DNA from: Chrysochromulina parva
Lineage: Eukaryota > Haptophyta > Prymnesiales > Chrysochromulinaceae
DNA length: 30,124 nucleotides
Assembly: GCA_002887195.1 (NCBI GenBank)
Contig: PJAB01000308.1
Coordinates: 1 to 30,124 of the forward strand
Direction: 5' to 3'
Shown: piece after piece, positions 5,919 through 15,267 of the stretch
How positions within the stretch are numbered: position 1 is the first letter of the stretch
How the letters are laid out: the number at the start of each line of letters is the position of its first letter
Translations under genes and position numbers: made by a program
The notes under the pieces: generated by a model
What the model was told of the DNA's origin: nothing
The model's database searches: none
The model's input: only the letters and a program-made list of their open reading frames with translations

Positions 5919-8414
5919 CTACTTTTGTTCCCAAGCCTCCTTGAGCGCCGCAGACGCGGGAGTGCCCAGCTTTGCCAGCTGACCGAAGACTGTCTTGACC
6001 ACGGCCTTCTGCTTCGCGTCGAGGAACATGAGCAGCATCCCGAAGCGGCGAGTGCTCGCCAAGCCTTCCAGGACCTGCGTCGCCGTCGAGCACGCAGCCT
6101 CCACCTCGGCTGCGCCGCTCGACCCCATGAGCGCCGTTTCGAGCGCATTGAGCAGCGAGAGGAGCGTAGCCTCCGTGAGGCTCTCCTTGAAGAGAGGAGC
6201 GTAGTGTGCCGAAGGCAACCGCGCCAGCCACGCCTGCTGTGCCGCCAAAGACCCTGCGGCCACCAGTGCCTTCCACTCACGCTCAAAGGCCTGAGCGCTG
6301 CTCGGCAGAGGGGCGTACGACGCTGCCGCGGCGGCCGACGCGGCAGCCGCGTCGGCCACCTTGGTCGCCACAGCGGCCACCTTTTCGTAGTCGATGGCAG
6401 GCTTCTTCGTTGGAGTCTCCGCAACTTTCGCGCCAGCGCCAGCGCCGCCAGCGGCGGCGGCGGCCGCGGCGGCCTCTTGACCATCCGCGACGGCTGGTGG
6501 TGGTGGCGTGGGTGCCGGCGCAGTCGGGCTCGGCGCCACGGTCGCCACAGCGAAGGCGGGTGCCTCCTTTGCGGCCATCTCCTTGGCTGTCTTCAGTGCG
6601 CCGCGTCGCGATGTCTCCTGCGCCACTCGAGCATTGCGCAGCGCCGCGCGCAACTCGTCGTTCTGCGGCGCGCGGCCGAGCCCAGCCTCGAGAGCCGCCA
6701 CCGCCTCCGCCGGCTGGTTCGCCTCGAGGAGAGCGAGCCCGAGCCGGTAGTGCCCTTTGATGTACTCGGGATGCATGCGCACACACCGTCGCGCGTCCTC
6801 GAGTGCGCGAGCGATCAGCGCCGCTGCCGCTCCATCGGCGGTCACCTGTGCCGCCTCTGATTGTGCGCGTAGTGTGCGGAGGTACTCGGAGGTGCTACGG
6901 GAGGACGCGTAGTATGCGTCTGCCGGCAGGGCGGGCGCCGCGCCGCTGCGGACGGCCGACGCGAGCTTGAGCGCCGCGGCGGTTCGATTGGAGAAGATGA
7001 GGTGCACCTCCGCGGGCGCTGCCGCTTCAAGCGCCTGACTGTAAGCTCGCAGAGCCTCGGCCCATGCGCCACGTCCGAAGGCGTCGTTTCCCTCCTTTTT
7101 GAGCGCTGCGGCGCGAGCGGCGTCGGGCTGCCCCGGCGCCGGGGCATCGCCATGCGCCGACTCGCCCACCGAAAGGATGAGGGACTCGTCTAAAGGGCCC
7201 GAAACGGCGCCGTCGTCCTCATCCTCTTGGCTCGCGGAGTTGCCAGCCGCGGCGGGTGGGCTGACCTCCGCGGGCGTGGCGGCTGCCGCGGCAGGCGTGC
7301 TTGCAGCGGGCCCGGCCGGCGCCGGCTTGGGCGCCCCCCCGGAGCGTCCCGCATACGGCGCCATCACGATGCGCTCCGCCTCGACTGCCGTCGTCGGCCG
7401 CTCGGCCACCGCCCCGGCACCTGGAGCGCCCTCCACTTCCAGGAGCTCAGCAATCTGAGGTTCGTCAAGCTCGGCAGCCGCCGGCACCGGCGGCGTGCCC
7501 GCACCGCACTCTGCCCCCGCGAGCGCGCGCGACGTGTCCGCCGCCTGCGCCTCGAACTTCGCGAGCATTTCCTCCGGGCTCATGCCGGTGCCCGTGCCGG
7601 CAGCTCCGATGACGAACTGGCCCGACATGACTTCGACCGTTGGGAAGCGTCCAAAGTCGTCGCGCAGCTTCGCGGCGAGCTCGAGCTCCTCCTCGGGCAG
7701 CCCCGGGGTCGTCGCCCACTCCTCGAGAATCGACATCAGCCCGGCGCCCAGCCGCAGCACCTTTTGCTCACAGTAAAAGTAGCGCACGAGCGAGAGCCAG
7801 AAGGCGAGGATTTGCAGGCAGAAGTAAGAGCCACCCGGGAACGGGCTCTTCTCGCCCAGGTTGGCTGCGAGCGCCTGCACGAAGCGCGTGCCTGGGCTCG
7901 CGAGGTCGACGAACCGCTTGTGCACTGCCGGCTCGAGCACCGGCTCGTGGAACCAATCGTGCAGCTCGCAGCTTGTGAGCTGCATGAACGTGTCGACATA
8001 CTGCGCGCGCAGCGGTGGGCTGTCGTCCTCGAGGCCCATCGCGAGCGCGATCAGGCCGCCCTCGCGGATGAATTCGCGCATGAGTCGCCACGAGCGCGCG
8101 TGGTGCATGTAGAGCATCGCGAGGAATGGCTTGCGCAGCTTGTTCTGCGGGTGGTTGCTCGGCGTGCCTTTTCCGCCGCCGTTGATAAACGCGACGTACG
8201 CTAGCATGTCGACCGGCTCGGGGAAGAAGAGCAGCAGCCGCGCTTCGCGCAGGTTGTACGTACGCCGCGAAATGAGCTCGAGCTCCTCCAGCGGCGGCTT
8301 CTCCCAGTGCCTTCGTAAGCCCTGCTTGAGCTGCTCGGCAGACTCGACGTCGGGCATCCCCGCCACCATCTCTTTGATGAGCTTCTCAAACTTTTGTTCG
8401 AGGGCGTCGGCCAT
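5919..8414 (-). CDS. TPR + RPAP3_C domain co-chaperone (RPAP3/SPAG1-like)
   Basis: The protein is 831 aa from ATG 8414, which sits in a strong context (CAACCATGGCC). Three parts are visible. Residues 1-300 are a predicted helical region of unknown type (ALEQKFEKLIKEM, LISRRTYNLREARLLLFF, LRKPFLAMLYMHHARSWRLM), perhaps armadillo-like. An Ala/Pro/Glu-rich linker follows (about 310-425). A TPR block starts near 435 (LKKEGNDAFGRGAWAEALRAYSQAL), with further helices at about 535-590 (YIKGHYRLGLALLEANQPAE). After a second low-complexity linker, the C-terminus (about 708-831) matches RPAP3_C (FEREWKALVAAG, HYAPLFKESLTEATLLSLLNAL, RFGMLLMFLDAKQKAVV). Known RPAP3_C proteins with TPRs, RPAP3 and SPAG1, work with HSP90/R2TP to assemble large complexes, including axonemal dyneins. 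A role in flagellar dynein assembly is inference. The protein looks cytosolic. Confidence 0.82.
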   Translation of the reverse strand: MADALEQKFEKLIKEMVAGMPDVESAEQLKQGLRRHWEKPPLEELELISRRTYNLREARLLLFFPEPVDMLAYVAFINGGGKGTPSNHPQNKLRKPFLAMLYMHHARSWRLMREFIREGGLIALAMGLEDDSPPLRAQYVDTFMQLTSCELHDWFHEPVLEPAVHKRFVDLASPGTRFVQALAANLGEKSPFPGGSYFCLQILAFWLSLVRYFYCEQKVLRLGAGLMSILEEWATTPGLPEEELELAAKLRDDFGRFPTVEVMSGQFVIGAAGTGTGMSPEEMLAKFEAQAADTSRALAGAECGAGTPPVPAAAELDEPQIAELLEVEGAPGAGAVAERPTTAVEAERIVMAPYAGRSGGAPKPAPAGPAASTPAAAAATPAEVSPPAAAGNSASQEDEDDGAVSGPLDESLILSVGESAHGDAPAPGQPDAARAAALKKEGNDAFGRGAWAEALRAYSQALEAAAPAEVHLIFSNRTAAALKLASAVRSGAAPALPADAYYASSRSTSEYLRTLRAQSEAAQVTADGAAAALIARALEDARRCVRMHPEYIKGHYRLGLALLEANQPAEAVAALEAGLGRAPQNDELRAALRNARVAQETSRRGALKTAKEMAAKEAPAFAVATVAPSPTAPAPTPPPPAVADGQEAAAAAAAAGGAGAGAKVAETPTKKPAIDYEKVAAVATKVADAAAASAAAAASYAPLPSSAQAFEREWKALVAAGSLAAQQAWLARLPSAHYAPLFKESLTEATLLSLLNALETALMGSSGAAEVEAACSTATQVLEGLASTRRFGMLLMFLDAKQKAVVKTVFGQLAKLGTPASAALKEAWEQK

Positions 8415-8850
8415 GGTTGATGCGGCCGTTGTCCCCGGTAGGAATCTCCTCTCGGCCGTCTGCGAGGCCCGTGGCGTTTCTTCTTGAAGTCCACAGTTTC
8501 GTGCTTTCGTCGCGGTCCTTCCGCGCTCAAGGGCGCAACACACGTCTCAAGTGACGGCTCCGCTCCCCTCGGTCAACACAAGTACTGAGTCCTAGTACTC
8601 GCTCGCTCGGGCTACTCAATTTCGCAAAAGTTTCAATCTCCGATTTTCGCCACGGCCGGCGCCGTTCCGGCTTCCGGCTTCCTAGATAAACTGAGGCTAG
8701 CGAGTAGCGTCATGGGCTAGCGTGCAGCGAGATCAGTCGAGAACCGAAGATCGTAACATGCGACGTAGCGACGAGAACATGGACGAAAGAACTGCCATGT
8801 TACTGCGGCTGCTGTATTATTACTCTCTGAGAACTCTCTCGGTCTTCTCA
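8415..8850. other. Intergenic region, promoter of the TPR/RPAP3_C gene
   Basis: These 436 bp lie between the TPR/RPAP3_C start codon and the stop codon of the zinc-finger/WHIM gene, both on the minus strand. CCGG-rich short repeats (CCGGCTTCCGGCTTCC near 8670) and CTAGCG words (near 8697 and 8717) recur. No TATA box or gene was identified with confidence. Confidence 0.5.
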
Positions 8851-9551
8851 CTAACAGAAGGCAAGGCCCGCATCGAGCAGCTGCAGCCGCAGCAGCACCT
8901 GGTGCGCCGAGTCGGACTGCGCGGGCGGGTTCTCCTTCGATTCCTTTTCCTTATCGGCCTTCTCCTTGTCGGCCCTCTCCTTCTCCGCGGCCGCTGCCGC
9001 GGCGCCCTTGCTCTTCTTGTCGGCGCCGCCTGCGTCCAGCTTGCGAAGCTCCTTCTCGAGCTTGACCTTCGTGTCCTCGAGCCCCCCATCGGCGAGCCAC
9101 CAGCGCCGGAAGCCCTTGCGGAACGCCGTCTTGGGCAGCGCCTTGGCGTACTGCAGCAGCAGCTCGCCGAGCGAGCCCGCATCCTCACAAGTCGACAGGA
9201 GGTCGGCCCACCGTCGGCGGCACTCGTCGGCGCCGGGTCGAACTGACGAGTGCGACACATCGTCCGCGGCCGTGCCGACGCGAGCATCCTCGGGTGGCGG
9301 TGCGGGCAGCGCCGCGAATAAGTCGAGCATCTCGAGCTGCAGACGCTCGATGAGCGTCGCAGGGCGCACGGGCACTCCGCGCTCGATCTCGGCCTCGATC
9401 TCGTCCTCGGAGCGGCCGATGGCCCCGAGGCACATGCGTCGGTGTGCTTCGCGCCTGTCCTTGCCCCAAGAGACGCGGAGGGCGCGCGCCGCGTAGCTCT
9501 GCCGGCCGGCGTACGTCCAGCGCTGTGCCGTTGGATCGCCATTCTCATCGA

Positions 9552-9588
<37 letters not shown>

Positions 9589-12500
9589 CTCCCCCTCCGC
9601 CTCGTCGTCGGCGCCGCCCTGCGCACCCGTCGCGCCGTCCTCGACCTTGCTTGCCGCGCGGCTCGCCCCCGTGCTTGCCGCCTCCACCAGCGCCTCCGCC
9701 TCGGCCGCCTCGGCCGCTTCCCGGATGGCCGCTTGCGCCTGTTCCGCCGCCGTCATCGCCTCCTTGATGTGGGGCGCCGTCTCGAGCAGCGCGCGCGCGA
9801 GCTTGTGCTCGCGCTCGCCTGCGGGCCTGAGCGACTCGATGAGCGCCTGCAGCTCCTCCGCGCTGCCCACCAGCCGCCACTCCTCCATGTCCTCCAGAGG
9901 CCGGCCGCGCGCCGTCTTGCCCGCCGGCTTGCGGATGCGCACGAGCAGGCGCGCCTGGTCGGAGAGGCATGAGGGCTCGAGCTTTCCGGGCTCGGCTGGC
10001 ATGTCCGCGAGCAGCAGCCCACCCAGTAGATAGTACTCGCGAAAGTCGCGATCGAAGCCGAGCGGCTCCGAGCGGAAGCGCCCGATACGGCGCTGGAGCA
10101 CCGCGAACGAGTCGTCCAGCCGCTTGCGCAGCTCGTCCTTGCGCAGCCGCATGTTGTCGAGGTCGCCACGCCGCACGGAAGGGTTCTTGCTCGAAGGCAT
10201 GTGAGGCTCGCGACGAGGCTTACCAGCCACGCTGCGCCCGCGCCCGCGCCCGCGCCCACGCCCGCGCCCGCGCCCGTCGCCATCGGCGCCATCAGCGCCG
10301 TCGGTGCCCTCCGCGCCTTCCACGCGATCAGCGCCATCAGCGCCGTCAGCGCCGTCGGCGCCAGTCTCGTGAATCGCGTCGTGCTCAGCGTCGTGCAAGC
10401 CATTGGCCGAGCCGATGGTGTTTCGCGGGGATATGAGCGGGTCGACGGCGGGGATCTGGAGCGGGCCAACGCCATCGCCTTCGGCACTCGTGGCGCTCTT
10501 CTGCGCCATGGAGGGTGCCCCGACGGCCGCGCTGCCGTCGACCTCCATCTTGACGCCAACTTCCGACTGCAGCACGCTCTCGTCGCCCTCGTCGCCCTCG
10601 TCGCCCTCGTCGCCCTCGTCGCCCTCCTCCTCACCGTCGCCTTCTTCGCCCGCACCTGCCTCCTCCCCAGCCTCGCCACCGCCCTCATCGAGGTCGTCCT
10701 CGTCCTCACCCTCGCCGCCGCCCTCGTCGCCCTCGCCGTCGCCCTTGCCCGCCTCACCTTCGCCCTCCTCGCCCTCGCCGCCCTCCTCGTCGCGCCGACG
10801 CTTGCTGCGCTCGAGTCGCTCACGTTCGGTGCGGTCATGCGAGAGGCGCGAGGGACGGCTGATGTTATACTTGGCCGCGAGCTTCGCCTGCTCTTCGCTC
10901 TCGATCAGAGCGTTGCGCACCTTGTACTCGTGCCGCTTGAGGTCCTGCAACTTTTCCGAGGCGCGGCCCGTCGACTCAAAGAATTTGGCCGCGAGCGAGG
11001 TCTCCATGAGCAGGTGCGCGAGGCACTCGAGGATCGCACATCGCATCGGCAGCGGCAGGTCATCGTACTCGACCGTACCGCCGAGCGCGTCGGCGACGGC
11101 CGCCCAGTCGCCCGTGCTGATCGTCCCCGTCTCTTCCTCCTCACCGCCGCCCTCGCCGCCCTCGCCGCCCTCGACGTCGCCCTCATCGTCTGCGCCGCCC
11201 TCCGCGCCGCCCACGCCGCTCGCGCCCGGCCTCGAGGGGCCCGACGTGCCCGCAGACCAGACGGAGACAGAATGGCCGCCCCCGAGCGCGGCGGCGGCCG
11301 CGGTCGCCGCGGCCGCGTTGCCCCAGCCCTGCGCGAGCATCGCGTTGATCGCGACCGAGCGCTTCTTTGGCGCGTGCGCCACGGCGCGTGCGAGCAGCAC
11401 CATGCGCAGCAGCTCGGGCCACGTGCTCGCGTTGAACGGGCAGCCGGGCAGCAGCCGCACAGTCGCCTCGGACAGGGAGGCGCAAAAGCCCGCCCCTGCA
11501 CTGACGGAGCTCGGCGTGAGCAGGTCCGCCCAGAGGAGCTGCGTCGAAAGCACGTGAATGGCGAAGAGCAGCTCGGCCTGCGGCGCCTCGGACACTCGTG
11601 CCGTCTCGGGCGCGCCCTCGGGCGCGAGCATCGCCTCCCAAGCGGCAAAGTCGGCGCCCTGGATCTTCTTGAGCATCTGGCGTAGGGGATGCGATCGGTC
11701 CCAATACTCCTCGACGAGCAGCGCCTTGCGCAGCTTCTTACCGCGCCCCTGCGGGCGCGCCGGCTTGGCGCAGCGCGTCTGCTCCACGAGAGGAGGCGGC
11801 GGGCAGAGGAGGACGTGCTCCGCATGCCCCTCGATGAGCTCGTCGCCCTTCACCTCGAGCAGCGTCGCCTTGGGCACGATCGCCGTGTAAAAGTAGCGGA
11901 TGAAGTCGTACGCCGCCAGCGCGCCCGCGACTGTCGGCGGCGGCAGACGGCTAGCCGGTCGATCGGGCACCGCCACCTGTGCCGCGCCCACGTCACAATC
12001 CTCAACGAGCGCGTCGTCGACCAGGTCGGGCTTGCGCGGCACCGCCGCCGCCGAGAGCTGCTGGCAGAAGCGCCGGTGGCCTCCGAGCGCACCCATCGAG
12101 CCGAACGAACGCTGGCACGAGTCGCACAGGAAGTTGCCCTGCTCGTCGCGCAGCGGCGCGGCTGTGTGGCCGGCGCGGAAGCGCGCCGAACACGCTGAGC
12201 AGAGCGTCTTTGGCCCCTCGGGGCCCGGGCCCTTGCCCGCGCACTGGTCGACACGGCACTCGCACCACTGGCAGCGCCACTCGCCCTTGTCGCAAAAGCG
12301 CCGGTGCCCACCGAGCGCCCCGATCGTGTCGAACTGGCGTGTGCAGCTCTCGCACACGAACTTGCCCTCGGCGTTGGTGACAGGCGCGGCGGCCGCTGCG
12401 CCGTGCTTCTTGAACCGCACCGAGCACGCATGGCAGAGCGTCTTCGCGCCATCTGGCCCGCCGCCTGTCTTGCCCGCACAGTCCTCCAGGGTGCAGTCAC

Positions 12501-14005
12501 ACCAACCGCACCGCCACGCGCCGCGCTCGCCGTCGCAGAAGCGACGGTGCGCGCCGAGCGCAGCGAGCTTGTCGAAACCCTTTTCGCACCGCTCGCACAC
12601 GTACAGGCCGTGCTCGTTCGGCTCGGGGGGGCCTGTTTGCCCCTCCTTGAACCGACCCGAGCATGCGCAGCACAGCGTCTTCGGCCCCTTGGGGCCGGGC
12701 CCTTTGCCTGCGGCCACGTCCGCCTTGACCTCACACCAGCCGCAACGCCAGGAGCCGTGCTCGCAGAAGCGCCGGTGGCCACCGAGCGCGCCGATGGTGT
12801 CGAAGGGGCGCTTGCAGTCGGGGCACACGAACTTGCCTTCCTCGTCCTTGATGGGCATCGACGTGTGCCCGGCGCGAAAGCGCGAGCCGCACGCATTGCA
12901 CAGCGACTTGGCGCCGTTGGGGCCGTTGGCCTTGGAGGGCGTGTCGATCTCCTTGCATGCGCACCAGTCGCACTGCCACTTGCCGCCGGTGCAGTGGCGC
13001 AGGTGCTGTGCCATGAGCTCGAGCGATGCAAGCCCCTGCTGGCACGTCGGGCACGGGTAGCTGCCGTCCTCGGAGGGCTCGATAGCTTTGGCGATCGCCA
13101 TCGCCGACGCCGTCGTGAGCTTGCCGCTCCCGCCGCCCTCTTTCGCGCTCGAGCTGCGCGAGCGCTTGGCCGCTGGCGGCTTCGGCGCCGCCGTGCTGCC
13201 GTCGGCCGCCTCGGTGCTGCCATCGGCCGGCGTGCCGCCCTCGCCCTCGGCCGCCGCGGCCGCCTCGGCCGCCGGCGCGGCGGCGGCCTTGCGCTTGACT
13301 GGCTTCTTCGGCGCCTTGCCGGGCACTCGAGGCTGCTGCTGCTGCTCCGGCGGTGGCGGCATCGGCTGCTGCTGCTGCTGCTGCTGCTGCTCCTTCTGCG
13401 GCTGCGGCTGCTGCTGCTGCTGGTAATCCTGCTGGTACTGCTGCTGGTACTGCTGCTGGTACTGCTGCTGCTGCGGCTGCAGCGGCGGCTGCGGCGGCGG
13501 CTGCTGGTACGCCACCTGGCCACCCGCCATTGCATGCAGCTGCGGATGCAGCTGCGGATGCAGCTGCGGATGCAGCTGCGGATGCAGCTGCGGGTATGAC
13601 TGCGGCGCCGGCGCGCCAGGAGGGCGCAGCACGGACGCGGCTGGGGCGCCAGCAGCGGCCACAGACGACAGTAGGCCCAGAGGACGCGACTGTAGCACCG
13701 TCGGCGGACCGATGGGGCTGGCGTTTGCGCTCGTCTGGTGGGTCAGAATCGTAGGCGGCTTGTGCGCGGCGGCGGCGGCCTGTGCGGCCGCGGCGGCCTG
13801 GTGCGCCGCCGCAAGCGCCGCGTGCTGGGCCGACTGCGCTGTGAAGTTCACAGCGCCGTGCTGGGCCGTCTGTGCTGCCGCGATGTGCTGGCCAGGCCAG
13901 GCAGGAACGGGCGGCGGCGCAACCTGGTAGACCCCTGTGACCTGCGCGAGCGGCGCTCCTGAGGGCGGCTGCGGCTGCCCCAGTGGCCGGTGCGATGCCT
14001 TCTGC

Positions 14006-14092
<87 letters not shown>

Positions 14093-14592
14093 GGCGGCTG
14101 CGGCTGCGGCTGCTGGTGCTGGTGCTGGTGCTGGTGCTGGTGCTGCTGGTGCGCCCGCACCTGGGCTTGCGCCTGCGCAGCAGCTGCTGTGGCTGCGGCC
14201 GCAGCAGCGGCGGCAGCGGCTGCAGCGGTTGGCAGGAGCGGGACGCGCGTGCTGGGCGGCGTTGCATGCGAGGGCGCAAGCACCTGCAGCGCTCCAGGCG
14301 CTGCGGCCGTCGGCGCGCTCGCAGGCACTCCAGCTGCTGCAGTGCCTGGGAGGATTTGGGCGAGCGGCGCGCAGGAGCTGGTTGCACTGCTGCTGCTCTG
14401 GCTGTTGGTCGCGAGGGACATGCTCGCGGCGGCCTGCGTGGGAAGCATCGACACCCCGGGCGCGACTGCGGCTTGTGGCGGCGGACCAGGTTGGGTGGGG
14501 GGGAGGGGTGGCGCGGCAGCAACTGCCTCCAACATCGCGCCAGTCCGCTTCTCTTCTGCTGAGCCTGTGCCTGGAGGCTGTGGCTCTGACAT
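8851..14592 (-). CDS. Chromatin protein: Q-rich region, C2HC/GATA-like finger array and WHIM motifs
   Basis: The protein is 1913 aa, intronless from ATG 14592 (G at -3; no earlier in-frame ATG after the preceding stop). Residues 1-500 are Gln/Ala/Pro-rich, with 28 consecutive Gln (168-195). Residues about 511-845 hold five CX2CX12HX3C fingers (core ALGGHRRFC in most) alternating with four CX2CX20-21CX2C GATA-like fingers (WCxC ... GPxGxKTLCxACxxRF). Downstream, about 1173-1206 (YDDLPLPMRCAILECLAHLL) resembles WHIM1, 1503-1590 (RFRSEPLGFDRDFREYYLLG, EEWRLVGSAEELQALIESL) resembles WHIM2/WSD, and 1788-1838 (RRRWADLLSTC to GFRRWWLADGG) resembles the following WSD segment. A weaker DDT-like stretch may lie at 886-908. 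In known families DDT/WHIM modules bind ISWI remodellers. I infer a nuclear DNA-binding ISWI partner or transcription regulator. Acidic runs, a GR repeat (1440-1453) and a Lys-rich tail also occur. Confidence 0.82.
9555..9584 (-). repeat. Hexanucleotide tract coding Asp/Glu run
   Basis: Five exact CCTCGT units (plus strand) encode alternating Asp and Glu in an acidic stretch of the zinc-finger/WHIM protein, between the WHIM2-like and C-terminal WSD-like segments. Confidence 0.85.
10234..10275 (-). repeat. Hexanucleotide tract coding a Gly-Arg run
   Basis: Seven GCGCCC-type units (one with A in the first position) encode an alternating Gly-Arg run in the zinc-finger/WHIM protein, just ahead of the WHIM2-like region. 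GR/RG runs commonly bind nucleic acid and resemble AT-hook cores; the role here is inferred. Confidence 0.85.
10579..10623 (-). repeat. 9-bp repeat coding Gly-Asp-Glu units
   Basis: Five exact CTCGTCGCC units encode repeated Gly-Asp-Glu in the long acidic linker of the zinc-finger/WHIM protein (region about 10560-10800), between the WHIM1-like and WHIM2-like segments. Confidence 0.85.
13535..13594 (-). repeat. 12-bp repeat coding LHPQ units
   Basis: Five tandem units of TGCAGCTGCGGA (the last with a terminal G) encode repeated Leu-His-Pro-Gln in the Gln-rich N-terminal region of the zinc-finger/WHIM protein, about residues 333-353. Confidence 0.9.
14008..14091 (-). repeat. Uninterrupted 28-unit CAG/CTG trinucleotide repeat
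   Basis: There are 28 exact CTG units on the plus strand (CAG on the coding strand), encoding 28 glutamines, residues 168-195 of the zinc-finger/WHIM protein. A His-Gln alternating stretch (about 14107-14150) flanks it. The lack of any CAA interruption means the length is probably variable between strains. Confidence 0.95.
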
Positions 14593-15267
14593 TGCCGTGC
14601 GCCGCTCGCGGATGCGTCGGATCCGTGCGTCCGAGCGGTGCGATCGGGCGGGCGCAAAGGCGGGCGCACAAGAACTTTCACTTTGCACGGTTCGTGCCTG
14701 CGCCTCGGTCGAAGGCTCCGCAGTAAGAACATCGAGCGCTCTTTGGTGAGTACTCTTGTTTGCTGACCTTACTCGTGTGAGCCCCCAATTTGACGTTGAC
14801 TAAACTTGATCACATGAAGGGAACGGTCCAAGAATCAAGATGCGGCACTACGGCCACGCCCTGCTCCTCGATTCATTCGCCGCATTACTGTCCACTCCCA
14901 GCGGTGCCAATAGAGCGGTGCTTCGGCAGCCCAATTGCGGCAGCCGACGTGTGCGTCAGCTACATGTACTCACACGCAATGACGCACAGCAATGGCCGCG
15001 CTGACGAGGCCCATCTCGCTCGAGCGCTTAAACTCCGCACTTTGTGCACCGTGGGTGCTGGGTGAAACTTTGCTTTTCATGTTTCATGCTTTCATCTTGC
15101 AATCCGCACGTCTGTTTGCAAAGGTTCATGCGAAACTGGTCCAACGAAAAAGTCAAATTTATGTTGCGAGGGACGCCCCGAAACGGGAGTGCTTTCACAC
15201 TCAACGCTTTACCGCGTTCGCGGCACAACTGCAGGAGGGAGCGCATTGCCGGAGCGCTTAACACCCA
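14593..15267. promoter_or_regulatory. Divergent intergenic promoter region
   Basis: These 675 bp separate the start codons of the minus-strand zinc-finger/WHIM gene and the plus-strand giant SFI1-like gene, so both promoters and 5' UTRs should lie here. Part of it (about 14750-15200) is AT-richer than the coding DNA. I found no convincing TATA box and no recognisable gene. Confidence 0.6.

Noticed and set aside
8415..8543. Extension of the TPR/RPAP3_C protein upstream of ATG 8414
   Set aside because: The extension starts only with a GTG codon, and the ATG at 8414 has a strong context.
10201..11685. Plus-strand open frame of 494 codons opposite the zinc-finger/WHIM gene
   Set aside because: It is Ala/Leu/Val-rich low complexity from acidic repeats read in antisense; no domain.
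13535..14150. Tandem repeats as a possible CRISPR-like or mobile repeat array
   Set aside because: All are in-frame 3- to 12-bp codon repeats with no spacers, so they are protein low-complexity tracts.
12731..14671. Alternative minus-strand frame with a poly-Ala run over the CAG tract
   Set aside because: It is the shifted frame of the polyQ region (GCA reading of the CAG repeat). The real frame keeps the zinc-finger cysteines and WHIM motifs.
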